Position numbers and translations under genes: made by a program. From contig JAGWRO010000041.1 of NCBI GenBank assembly GCA_028876495.1, positions 167,273 to 231,272 on the forward strand: DNA of 64,000 nt, read 5' to 3'. Below the pieces are notes generated by a model, which was not told where the DNA came from, searched no databases, and was given only the letters and a program-made list of their open reading frames with translations. The DNA comes from Bacteroidota bacterium (lineage in GTDB: Bacteria > Bacteroidota > Bacteroidia > Chitinophagales > Chitinophagaceae). The number at the start of each line of letters is the position of its first letter. The stretch's first letter is position 1. Shown here piece by piece: positions 56,917-64,000 of this stretch.

Positions 56917-57798
56917 TTATCCCTGCAATGCGGCTGCCCCACTTACAATTTCTGTAAGCTCTGTGGTAATAGCTGCCTGCCTTGCACGGTTGTAACTTAT
57001 TTTAAGTGCTTTTAAAAGTTCTTGTGCATTATCAGTTGCTTTATCCATTGCAGTCATTCGTGCGCCATGTTCACTTGCATGTGAATCCAAAACCGCTTTA
57101 TACAATTGTGTGTTCAATATTTTGGGCATCAGTTCCTGCAACAGCACTTCTTTACCAGGTTCAAAAATAAAATCAGCTTTTGTATTACCTTTTTCAGGCT
57201 GGGATTTCTTTACCGGTAAATATGGTTCGGCAATAAATTTTTGAGTAGCCGCATTTTTAAATTCGCTGTAGATGAGGTCCACCGCATCAACTTCCCCTTT
57301 TGAAAATGCATCCATTGCATATTTGGCAGCGGCTACAACATGTTCAAAAGTAAGATCAGAAAAAATGTCCCAAAAGCGATCAACAACTTTGTACTTATTT
57401 TTCAAAAAATGCTCATATCCTCTTTTGCCTAATGGAAGAATGGTTACATTTCCCTTTGCAAATTGATCAGCGTATTTTTCTTTAATATCCAGTTTTGCCA
57501 GTTTGATGAGATTGCTGTTGTAGCCACCGCACAAACCACGGTCGCTGGTAATTAAAATGATCAGTACTTTTTCAACAGGTCTTTCTTTGGCAAGAGCGAG
57601 ATTAATATCCCCTTCAGCATTGCCCACAATATTGCCCAGCATTTCCTGCAGCTTTTGTGCATAAGGCCTCATTTGAATGATGGCATCCTGCGCCCTTCTT
57701 AGCTTTGCTGCACTCACCATTTTCATGGCTTTGGTAATTTGTTGGGTACTTTGAACACTTTTTATACGGTTCCTTACTTCTTTTAATGCGCCGCTCAT
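56917..57798 (-). CDS. atpG: ATP synthase F1 gamma subunit
   Basis: 293 aa. The N-terminal helix MSGALKEVRNRIKSVQSTQQITKAMKMVSAAKLRRAQ and the C-terminal helix KATDNAQELLKALKISYNRARQAAITTELTEIVSGAAAL form the rotor coiled coil; the central domain holds ITSDRGLCGGYNSNLIK. Central stalk of F1Fo ATP synthase. It is separated from any other atp gene here, with scpB downstream, and has its own consensus -7 box 23 bp before the start. Confidence 0.96.
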   Translation of the reverse strand: MSGALKEVRNRIKSVQSTQQITKAMKMVSAAKLRRAQDAIIQMRPYAQKLQEMLGNIVGNAEGDINLALAKERPVEKVLIILITSDRGLCGGYNSNLIKLAKLDIKEKYADQFAKGNVTILPLGKRGYEHFLKNKYKVVDRFWDIFSDLTFEHVVAAAKYAMDAFSKGEVDAVDLIYSEFKNAATQKFIAEPYLPVKKSQPEKGNTKADFIFEPGKEVLLQELMPKILNTQLYKAVLDSHASEHGARMTAMDKATDNAQELLKALKISYNRARQAAITTELTEIVSGAAALQG

Positions 57799-57820
57799 AA
57801 TTTTTCGGGTTTATGGGCTG

Positions 57821-57828
57821 CAAAGGTA
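57821..57828 (-). promoter_or_regulatory. Putative -7 box for atpG
   Basis: Minus-strand TACCTTTG, followed by C, an exact match to TAnnTTTG, 23 bp before the ATG. It supports separate transcription of atpG. Confidence 0.6.
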
Positions 57829-57938
57829 AGTGAATGAAGGAATAAAACCATGTGTTTACGCTTTGCGGAAAAGCTTATTTTTTGCTTAAAAACTGGTTGT
57901 ATTTCCGGAAAAAGCCCTTTCAAATATTTTCAGAACAT

Positions 57939-57976
57939 AGAATAAAAATCTGTATTATTTACTTGTTTACTGAAAA
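57939..57976 (+). repeat. R36 dispersed repeat, copy 18
   Basis: Left arm AATAAAAATCTGT, core ATTATTTACTTGTTTACTG. Between the queA terminator and atpG, antisense to both genes. Confidence 0.85.
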
Positions 57977-57988
57977 CGGTAATTATTC

Positions 57989-58023
57989 AAAAAAAATCCG
58001 GCTGATGAAATTCATCAGCCGGA
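57989..58023 (-). terminator. Rho-independent terminator of queA
   Basis: On the minus strand a 13-bp stem (TCCGGCTGATGAA with its complement) is followed by eight T. It starts 22 bp after the queA stop. Confidence 0.9.
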
Positions 58024-58044
58024 AAATATTTGTTGAAAAAATAA

Positions 58045-59094
58045 TTATATGATGAGCATCGCATCGCCATAACTGAAGAAACGATATTTATCTTTTATTG
58101 CTTTTTTATATGCATCCATTATAAGATCGTAACCAGCAAATGCACAAGCCATAATTAAAAGGCTGGTTTTGGGCAAATGAAAATTGGTGATCAATGAATC
58201 GGCGATATTAAAATTATACGGTGGATGAATAAAATGATTCGTCCAGCCTTCTGAAGGTTTAAGCATTTTTGTGGCGGTAAAAGAACTTTCCATAGCACGC
58301 ATAGTTGTTGTACCAACAGAGCAAATTCTGTGATTGGTTTCTTTTGCCTTGTTTACAATTTTGCAGGCTTCTTCATCTATACGATAATATTCTGCATCCA
58401 TTTTATGCTTACTCAAGTCTTCTACTTCTATTGGGCGAAAAGTGCCGAGCCCGGTATGCAAAGTAACTTCCGCGAATTTTATTCCCTGTATTTCCAAACG
58501 TTTGATCAACTCAGGACTAAAGTGCAAACCCGCTGTGGGAGCGGCAACTGCACCTTCGTGTTTTGCATAAACTGTCTGGTATCTTTCACGGTCTTCTTCA
58601 TCAGGCTTGCGCTTGATATATTTCGGCAAAGGAGTTTCGCCCATGAAATACAGCATCTTTCTAAAATCTTCTTCATTACCATCCCAAAGAAAACGAATGG
58701 TTCTTCCACGGCTGGTGGTATTATCAATTACTTCTGCAACCAGCTCATCATTTTCACCAAAATACAATTTATTCCCTACTCTTATTTTTCTTGCAGGATC
58801 AACAATTACGTCCCAAAGACGATTTTGCTTATGCAATTCACGTAAAAGAAAAACTTCGATCTTGGCACCTGTTTTTTCCTTGCGGCCATACATGCGCGCC
58901 GGGAAAACTTTGGTGTTGTTTACTACAAAAACATCTTTGTCATCAAAATAATCAAGGACGTCTTTAAAATGTTTGTTTTCGATTTTTCCGGTGGCTCTTT
59001 CGATCACCATCAGCCTGCTGTCTTCTCTTCTTTTAGTAGGATTTTGTGCAATAAGATTGAGAGGGAGGTCAAATTTAAATTGACTTAATTTCAT
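58045..59094 (-). CDS. queA: S-adenosylmethionine:tRNA ribosyltransferase-isomerase
   Basis: Start set to the ATG at 59094 ([19 protein letters not shown]); a second ATG lies two codons upstream. 349 aa with the QueA pattern: [95 protein letters not shown]. It adds the cyclopentenediol epoxide to preQ1-tRNA in queuosine synthesis. The long (~105 nt) leader carries two palindromes. Confidence 0.96.
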   Translation of the reverse strand: MKLSQFKFDLPLNLIAQNPTKRREDSRLMVIERATGKIENKHFKDVLDYFDDKDVFVVNNTKVFPARMYGRKEKTGAKIEVFLLRELHKQNRLWDVIVDPARKIRVGNKLYFGENDELVAEVIDNTTSRGRTIRFLWDGNEEDFRKMLYFMGETPLPKYIKRKPDEEDRERYQTVYAKHEGAVAAPTAGLHFSPELIKRLEIQGIKFAEVTLHTGLGTFRPIEVEDLSKHKMDAEYYRIDEEACKIVNKAKETNHRICSVGTTTMRAMESSFTATKMLKPSEGWTNHFIHPPYNFNIADSLITNFHLPKTSLLIMACAFAGYDLIMDAYKKAIKDKYRFFSYGDAMLII

Positions 59095-59154
59095 GTACAA
59101 TTATTGGTTTAAAAGTTAATTGACATGCCATTTACTGAACTTCAGAGATATATG

Positions 59155-59195
59155 CCAGCTCCGTCGCTGGCCATTTATCATGTTACGGCATGATT
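59155..59195. repeat. Two palindromes in the queA leader (REP-like)
   Basis: GCCAGC-TCCGTC-GCTGGC (59155-59172) and ATCATG-TTACGG-CATGAT (59178-59195), each a 6-bp stem with a 6-nt loop. They are adjacent and far more GC-rich than the surrounding spacer. This looks like a REP/IS-derived element; I see no preQ1 riboswitch consensus. Confidence 0.65.
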
Positions 59196-59207
59196 TTTAA
59201 AGGGTGC

Positions 59208-59215
59208 AAAGTTAC
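59208..59215 (-). promoter_or_regulatory. Putative -7 box for queA
   Basis: Minus-strand TAACTTTG matches TAnnTTTG exactly. It places both palindromes inside the queA 5' untranslated leader. Confidence 0.5.
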
Positions 59216-59319
59216 GATCATTTTTGCATTTATTAAATAGAATTTTTGTTAATGATTTTGATCGCAATTTTTTTGAAGAAAATAAAATGTAAATTTTAAA
59301 ATGTGTACTTTTAAAATCT

Positions 59320-59955
59320 ATGTTTTATCTAAAAAAAACACCTTGGTTTTTTAAAAAATTTTACCAGGGTCGTACCTGGAATATACCAACAGATGAAAAA
59401 ATTCTGTACCTAACTTTTGACGACGGGCCTCATCCTGAAGCCACCCCTTTTGTTTTGGAACAATTAAAAAAATTCAATGCCAAAGCCACTTTTTTTTGTG
59501 TGGGCAAAAATGTAGCTGAAAACTTTTCAGTTTATGAACAAATTATTGCTGAAGGGCATAAAGTTGGCAACCACACCTATAGCCATTTGAACGGATGGAA
59601 AACGGATGACAAAATCTATATAGAAGACATTGCCAAAGCTGCTAAAATTATCGACAGTGACCTCTTTAGGCCACCTTATGGAAAAATTACCAAATTCCAG
59701 ATGAAAGCCATCGGCGGAGAAAAGCTTCATTTAAAAACAATTATGTGGGATGTACTCAGCGGCGATTTTGATCAGTCAGTTAACGGCGAAAATTGTTACC
59801 TGAATGTAATAAATAATGCAAAACCTGGATCAATCGTTGTATTTCACGATAGTCTTAAATCCTTTACCACACTCAAAGAGGCGCTTCCGCGGGTATTAAA
59901 ATATTATACTGAAAAAGAATATCGTTTTGCAATTTTACCATCGGAATATCAATAA
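59320..59955 (+). CDS. Polysaccharide deacetylase (NodB/CE4) family protein
   Basis: 211 aa. Motif 1 LTFDDGPHPEATPFVLEQL (D34, D35), motif 2 GNHTYSHLNGW (metal-binding histidines), motif 3 RPPYGKIT, motif 4 MWDVLSGDFD and motif 5 VVFHDS. These are the metal-dependent N-deacetylases of chitin or peptidoglycan. The N-terminal part (FYLKKTPWFFKKFY) is short and hydrophobic, so membrane-anchored or cytoplasmic cannot be told. Substrate unknown. Confidence 0.9.
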   Translation: MFYLKKTPWFFKKFYQGRTWNIPTDEKILYLTFDDGPHPEATPFVLEQLKKFNAKATFFCVGKNVAENFSVYEQIIAEGHKVGNHTYSHLNGWKTDDKIYIEDIAKAAKIIDSDLFRPPYGKITKFQMKAIGGEKLHLKTIMWDVLSGDFDQSVNGENCYLNVINNAKPGSIVVFHDSLKSFTTLKEALPRVLKYYTEKEYRFAILPSEYQ

Positions 59956-59963
59956 AAAAAATT

Positions 59964-59994
59964 GGGCCTGAGTAGATACTCAAGCCCGTTTTTA
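59964..59994 (+). terminator. Rho-independent terminator after the deacetylase gene
   Basis: GGGC-CTGAGT pairs with ACTCA-AGCCC around AGAT, followed by GTTTTT. Starts 9 bp after the stop. Confidence 0.75.
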
Positions 59995-60000
59995 ATCCGT

Positions 60001-60019
60001 ACCCTATGAAAACTAGGGT
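60001..60019. other. Small hairpin 3' of the lipoprotein gene
   Basis: ACCCTA-TGAAAAC-TAGGGT, 6-bp stem. It could help end the minus-strand lipoprotein transcript, but no clear T run follows. Confidence 0.35.
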
Positions 60020-60059
60020 GAAGTTAATAATTATTTAACAAATCATCAACATTTTTTTA

Positions 60060-60962
60060 TTATAAAGAAATTTTATAAGAAATTCCGTTTATGGTGATTG
60101 TCATCTTGTTATCACAAGTTCCATCACCAAAATCAAGAATCGCGTTATTATTATTGCGTGTAATTTCTATTTTTCCCTGGTCAATCCACGGACAAGTAAA
60201 TTTTCTAAGCAAAGGATCTGTTATGGTTGAAGTCCATGAAACACCTGCAGAATTAGAACCTGTAGCACTACCGGTTATCTGGAAAACATCATCTAATAAA
60301 TTATAAGGCGTATCATTTCCCTGGACTTGCTGGTGAGTTCTTACAGCATCCCATTGGCGCCATTTTCCGTTTAGTGTATTGGTAATTTTTCCGCCTGTAA
60401 TTTTTACTGTCCATGATATTGCATTGGAAGTGCTGGTATTTTCAACTTCGTGTGTTCCTTCGATATGGAAACTATCTACATTATAGTTATCAAATGTGGT
60501 GGTAGCTTTACTTCCGGACTGGAACATAGGTCCTGTATAGGTGGTGATAATTTTTCCTTTACGCAATTTTCCATCTTTTCCCACGCATCCTGAGCCAAAA
60601 TCGATCGTAACCGTTTTAGGAAAAACATGAAGAGTTGTGGGATCAACTGTTACGGTAAAACAGCGGGCTGTTGAATCAGTAGATTTGGCAGAGGCTGCAT
60701 CGGAAGTTCTGTAAATAATTCCAGAGCCTGTACCCAATCCTATATTCTCACCTACATCCGAAGCCTGTACTCCCATTGTGATATTAAATACATCATTGAA
60801 TTGAGCATCAGAAACTGCATCGCTTTGTGCAGCATCTACGGTAAGGGAAGGATTAGGATCAGTTGAATTAGTAACGCTGTTTTTTTTGCATGAACTAAAA
60901 ATTATCAACCCCGACAGGATTAGAGCAAAGGTTGAATTAGAAAATAAAAAAACCTGTTTCAT
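60060..60962 (-). CDS. Hypothetical lipoprotein
   Basis: 300 aa with a lipobox (LIIFSSC). The mature part is a strand-rich domain (FNITMGVQASDVGENIGLGTG, CFTVTVDPTTLHVFPKTVTIDFG, GKIITTYTG, SFHIEGTHEVEN, GKWRQWDAVRTHQQ, KFTCPWIDQGKIEI, DFGDGTCDNKMTITING). No catalytic motif. The repeated 'GTCDN' and 'GSGCVGKDGK' cysteine loops hint at a small disulfide or metal site. A Bacteroidota-type lipoprotein of unknown function. Confidence 0.75.
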   Translation of the reverse strand: MKQVFLFSNSTFALILSGLIIFSSCKKNSVTNSTDPNPSLTVDAAQSDAVSDAQFNDVFNITMGVQASDVGENIGLGTGSGIIYRTSDAASAKSTDSTARCFTVTVDPTTLHVFPKTVTIDFGSGCVGKDGKLRKGKIITTYTGPMFQSGSKATTTFDNYNVDSFHIEGTHEVENTSTSNAISWTVKITGGKITNTLNGKWRQWDAVRTHQQVQGNDTPYNLLDDVFQITGSATGSNSAGVSWTSTITDPLLRKFTCPWIDQGKIEITRNNNNAILDFGDGTCDNKMTITINGISYKISL

Positions 60963-61065
60963 AGTGTTTAATTTTGAGTGGAAAATTTGAAAAACAGTCT
61001 TATTGACTTTGGTTGCATCTCCAGGTTTAATAACGCGTTAAAAAAAAATAATTTTCTTTGTTAAG

Positions 61066-61836
61066 ATGAAATTAATAGATACCCATACACATTTATATGT
61101 AAAGGAATTTAAAGAAGACATAGAAGAGGTAATACAAAGAGCTGTAGATGAAGGAGTAGAGCAGTTTTATTTACCTGCCATCGATAGTTCAGAAACATCC
61201 GCTTTGCTTGAGCTGGAAAAAAAATATTCGGAAAAAATATTTGCAATGGCGGGACTTCATCCCTGCTCGGTAAAAGAAGATTTTAAGGATGAATTGGAAA
61301 AAATTGAAGAGCAATTATCAGAGAGAGAATTTGCAGGTATTGGTGAGACCGGGTTGGATTTTTATTGGGATACCACTTTCACCAAACAACAATACGAAAG
61401 TTTGCACATTCATGCTCATTGGGCAATTCAATACAAAAGGCCTTTGGTAATTCATACACGAAATGCCATGCAGGAAACGATAGATGTTGTAAAGGAATAT
61501 CACGGGAAAGGGCTTTATGGCGTTTTTCATTGTTTCAGTGGCACGCTGGAAAATGCAAAAGATATTATTGATGCAGGATTTCTCCTGGGTATCGGCGGCG
61601 TGATAACTTTTAAAAACTCTGGGTTGGCAGAAGTAATCAAAAATATTGATTTACAACATTTGGTGCTTGAAACTGATTCTCCTTATTTAGCTCCGGTTCC
61701 TTTTCGTGGCAAAAGAAATGAAAGCAGTTACCTTAAGTATATAGCTGATAAACTTGCAGAGTTAAAAAACATTTCTGCTGAAGAAGTTGGCCGGCAAACG
61801 AGCAAAAACGCTGAATTTTTATTTTCCAAAAAGTAA
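61066..61836 (+). CDS. tatD: TatD-family metal-dependent deoxyribonuclease
   Basis: 256 aa. TIM-barrel motifs are IDTHTHLY, AGLHPCSVKE, GIGETGLDFYWD, LVIHTRNA, FHCFSGT and LVLETDSPYL. All metal-binding positions appear present. TatD proteins are 3'-5' DNases with repair roles; YcfH-type members may act on other substrates. It precedes kup on the same strand by 163 bp to the likely kup start. Confidence 0.92.
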   Translation: MKLIDTHTHLYVKEFKEDIEEVIQRAVDEGVEQFYLPAIDSSETSALLELEKKYSEKIFAMAGLHPCSVKEDFKDELEKIEEQLSEREFAGIGETGLDFYWDTTFTKQQYESLHIHAHWAIQYKRPLVIHTRNAMQETIDVVKEYHGKGLYGVFHCFSGTLENAKDIIDAGFLLGIGGVITFKNSGLAEVIKNIDLQHLVLETDSPYLAPVPFRGKRNESSYLKYIADKLAELKNISAEEVGRQTSKNAEFLFSKK

Positions 61837-61999
61837 GTTTAAAAGGCACGCAAATTGTGTTCTTTATCAATCCTGCAGGTGTTGACCCTCTTCACAATTT
61901 TAAAAAATAGGTAAGAAATAGAAGGCCAATTTTTAGAGTTAATTGAAAAAGATGTAAATTTTGCCTGAAGAGAAAGCCGATTTGAATCAAAAAGTGCAT

Positions 62000-63930
62000 A
62001 TGGAAAATAAACCGTCGAACAATTTATTTAAAGTAACTATTGCTGCGTTAGGAATTGTTTTCGGCGATATCGGAACAAGTCCGCTTTATGCTGTAAGAGT
62101 TTGTTTTGCGGGAGAGCATGGCATCGCCACAACAAACGAAAATATTTTTGGTGTGCTTTCATTAATTTTCTGGTCATTAATTATAGTAATAAGCCTCAAG
62201 TATCTTATCCTTATTTTAAACGCCGACAATGAAGGCGAAGGAGGAATTCTCGCTTTGATGGCTTTGGTTTTGCCAAAAAAAAGAATCAAAAATATATACT
62301 GATATTAACAATGGGGTTATTTGGTGCAGCCCTTCTCTATGTCGATGGAATGATCACACCAGCTATTTCCATATTAAGTGCTATCGAAGGATTAAAAGTT
62401 GCTACGCCGTTCTTTGAACCCTATATTTTACCAATTACTATCTTTATCCTGTTCATATTATTTTTCTTCCAAAGCAAAGGCACAGGCAATGTGGGCATGG
62501 TTTTCGGGCCAATCATAGTTTGTTGGTTTTTAACTCTTGCAACGCTTGGCGTTAACCAGATTAGAAAATACCCCCGCATTCTTTCAGCATTAAACCCTTA
62601 TTACGCTTTTGATTTTTTTGCCTCAAATGGCCTTGGAAGCATTACGATACTGGGCGCAGTTTTTTTAGTGGTTACAGGTGGGGAAGCGTTATATGCCGAT
62701 CTTGGCCATTTTGGAAAAAGGCCTATCAGGCGGGGATGGTTTTATGTGGTATTGCCATGTCTGGTATTAAACTATTTTGGGCAGGGTGCTTTGTTGTTGC
62801 AAAACCACAATTTCATTGAAAACACATTTTATTACCTGGCACCCCATTGGGCATTATATCCATTGGTGATATTGGCTGCTCTTGCAACTGTTATTGCATC
62901 CCAGGCTGTTATATCCGGCGCTTTCAGTTTGAGTTACCAGGCAATTCAGCTTGGTTTTATGGCCCGGTTTAAAATTATTCATACTTCTCTTCATGAAAGA
63001 GGACAAATATTTATACCACAACTAAACTGGATACTTTTTATAGCCACTGTAGGACTGGTTATTTCTTTTAAAACATCAGATAACCTGGCTGCTGCCTATG
63101 GTGTTGCCGTAAGTACAACTATGGTGATTACTACTCTACTTGCGTATATTGCTATGCGCTCTTTGTGGAAATGGAACCTTCTTGCCGCCCTTTCAGTGGC
63201 CTTATTTTTCCTCGCAATCGATGTTTCCTTTTTTTCGGCCAATATTGTAAAGATCCCTGAAGGAGGTTGGTTTCCGCTAGCTGTTGCAGGCACCATTTAT
63301 TATTTAATGACTACATGGCACAGGGGCAAAAGAATGATGAGTATCCAAATAAACAAAACAACCGATACTTTAGAGAAATTTCTAACTTATTATCAGGAAA
63401 AAGCAAAAGCAATTGTAGATGGAACCGCAATTTACCTGACACGAAATCCAAACGGTACTCCTCCGGCACTTTTTTTAAACCTGAAACACAACCAGGTTTT
63501 GCATAAACATATTTTTGTCGTTTCTATCCAGTTCGATCAAGTGTCGCATGTAAACCTTTTAAATAATGTGGTCATTAAAAAACTGGACCAATATGTAACG
63601 CTACTAATTATTCATTATGGATATATGGACGAAACCGATATTCCTTATGCATTAGAAAGATTAAAAGAAAAAGGAGAAGATATTGATTTGAAAAATGCCA
63701 CTTATTTCCTGGGAAGAGAATCTATAGAAATTACCAAGTATACAGGGATGAGTCCTTTTCGCGAAGCCCTGTTTGATTTTTTGGGACGCAATTCAACAAG
63801 AGTTACCAGGTATTTCAATCTTCCTTCAGATAAAGTTTTTGAAATTGGTTCAAGGATCAGTGCCTGTTGCACAACTAACATTATGTGGATAAAGATAGTT
63901 GCAAATGGGCATTGCAGAATCGTATCTTAA
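62000..63930 (+). pseudogene. kup: Kup-type potassium transporter, split by a -1 frameshift at an A8 run
   Basis: Two frames together encode one Kup protein. Frame A (from the ATG at 62000, with a TTG alternative at 61961 that overlaps a promoter-like TAAATTTTG) gives [19 protein letters not shown] and [16 protein letters not shown], then stops at 62302. Frame B continues with LGLFGAALLYVDGMITPAIS, GGEALYADLGHFGKRPIRRG, SGAFSLSYQAIQLGF. The joint is in eight A (62275-62282); reading back one base gives [19 protein letters not shown], matching the family. It may be a pseudogene, a sequencing error in the homopolymer, or expressed through slippage. The C-terminal ~25 residues also deviate from usual Kup ends. 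Confidence 0.8.
62275..62282 (+). other. Eight-A homopolymer at the kup frame junction
   Basis: Run of eight A, followed by G. The frame upstream is CCA-AAA-AAA-AGA; a -1 shift restores the Kup frame. Runs of this kind are prone both to sequencing indels and to transcriptional or ribosomal slippage. Confidence 0.7.
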
Positions 63931-63933
63931 AGC

Positions 63934-64000
63934 ATGCAAGGAAAAAAACTGTATTCAGAACAATTATTCAAATCATTCCAGCTCTCACAGCGGGTGCCGG
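63934..64000 (+). CDS. Possible start of another gene, cut by the window end
   Basis: From the ATG at 63934 the frame MQGKKLYSEQLFKSFQLSQRV is open to the end of the window. It resembles faintly the beginning of an old-yellow-enzyme-type flavin oxidoreductase, but 22 codons are too few to say. Confidence 0.3.
   Translation, partial: MQGKKLYSEQLFKSFQLSQRVP

Noticed and set aside
5094..57976. R36 as the normal sigma-factor promoter
   Set aside because: The copies lack TAnnTTTG and a -33 TTTG at proper spacing, occur in both orientations, and most lie after genes, including in convergent spacers where no promoter is needed.
5094..57976. R36 as a rho-independent terminator
   Set aside because: There is no GC stem. 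Real hairpin terminators are seen separately, e.g. 57989-58023 next to copy 18.
5094..57976. R36 as CRISPR repeats
   Set aside because: The copies are kilobases apart, have no spacers of even length and no cas genes occur in the window.
59095..59215. preQ1 riboswitch in front of queA
   Set aside because: I see no preQ1-I pseudoknot pattern; the leader shows two symmetric palindromes instead.

Overview
The window comes from a chromosome of the phylum Bacteroidota, most likely the family Chitinophagaceae. The evidence is a low GC content, TAnnTTTG-type -7 promoter boxes with few Shine-Dalgarno sites, type IX secretion (T9SS) C-terminal sorting domains, a type B sdhCAB operon, a CcmB/CcmC/CcmD set, a malic enzyme fused to a phosphotransacetylase-like domain, and several lineage-specific lipoproteins. 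I see no prophage, transposase gene, CRISPR array, rRNA or tRNA. Nearly all genes are housekeeping or conserved.

Layout. 0-4.3 kb: two tandem secreted T9SS cargo proteins with related C-terminal halves, the first cut by the window edge. 4.3-10.2 kb: an MtfA-like peptidase, a malonate/methylmalonate-semialdehyde dehydrogenase plus class III aminotransferase pair, and a YeiH-type exporter with its LysR regulator. 10.2-17.7 kb: a CYTH protein, a secreted protein, TrhO, a small porin, a DUF1345 protein and a 1158-residue outer-membrane protein. 17.8-24.3 kb: sdhCAB, an unknown protein, a metalloprotease-like lipoprotein and a DUF6340-like lipoprotein. 24.4-26.8 kb: an oxidoreductase and a polyprenyl-phosphate sugar transferase. 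26.9-32 kb: rpsF-rpsR-rplI, glutamate dehydrogenase, ccmB/C/D and tdk. 32-41 kb: hypotheticals, a LolA-like protein, MlaFE, malic enzyme, an M20 amidohydrolase, a SPOR protein and deoC. 41-48.6 kb: a trans-sulfuration-type PLP enzyme, a GNAT protein, two isocitrate dehydrogenases of different families in tandem, a receiver protein, a DUF4442 protein and a beta-CASP metallo-hydrolase. 48.6-64 kb: a UvrD-like helicase, an acyltransferase, a GT39 protein, an FAD oxidoreductase, lysA, scpB, atpG, queA, a polysaccharide deacetylase, a lipoprotein, tatD and a frameshifted kup.

The strongest unexplained signal is between the genes. A dispersed element of about 36 bp, here called R36, occurs at least 18 times in 64 kb. 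It has an A-rich left arm (AAAATAAAAAT), a 6-7 base variable middle, and a conserved right core (TTATTTRTTNGTTTACTG). Sixteen of 18 copies lie just downstream of a gene, several supply or touch its stop codon, and both orientations occur. It has no stable hairpin and matches no promoter or terminator consensus I know. Other small repeats include GC-rich palindromes that form the ends of two neighbouring proteins, palindromes in the queA leader, a hairpin inside the rpsR-rplI spacer and a 22-bp tandem repeat upstream of the PQQ-like gene.

Together the genes describe an aerobic heterotroph with T9SS secretion, succinate dehydrogenase/TCA flux (sdhCAB, two IDHs, malic enzyme), amino-acid and beta-alanine-type catabolism (GDH, MMSDH and aminotransferase, FAD oxidase), cytochrome c maturation and outer-membrane lipid maintenance (MlaFE, LolA-like).
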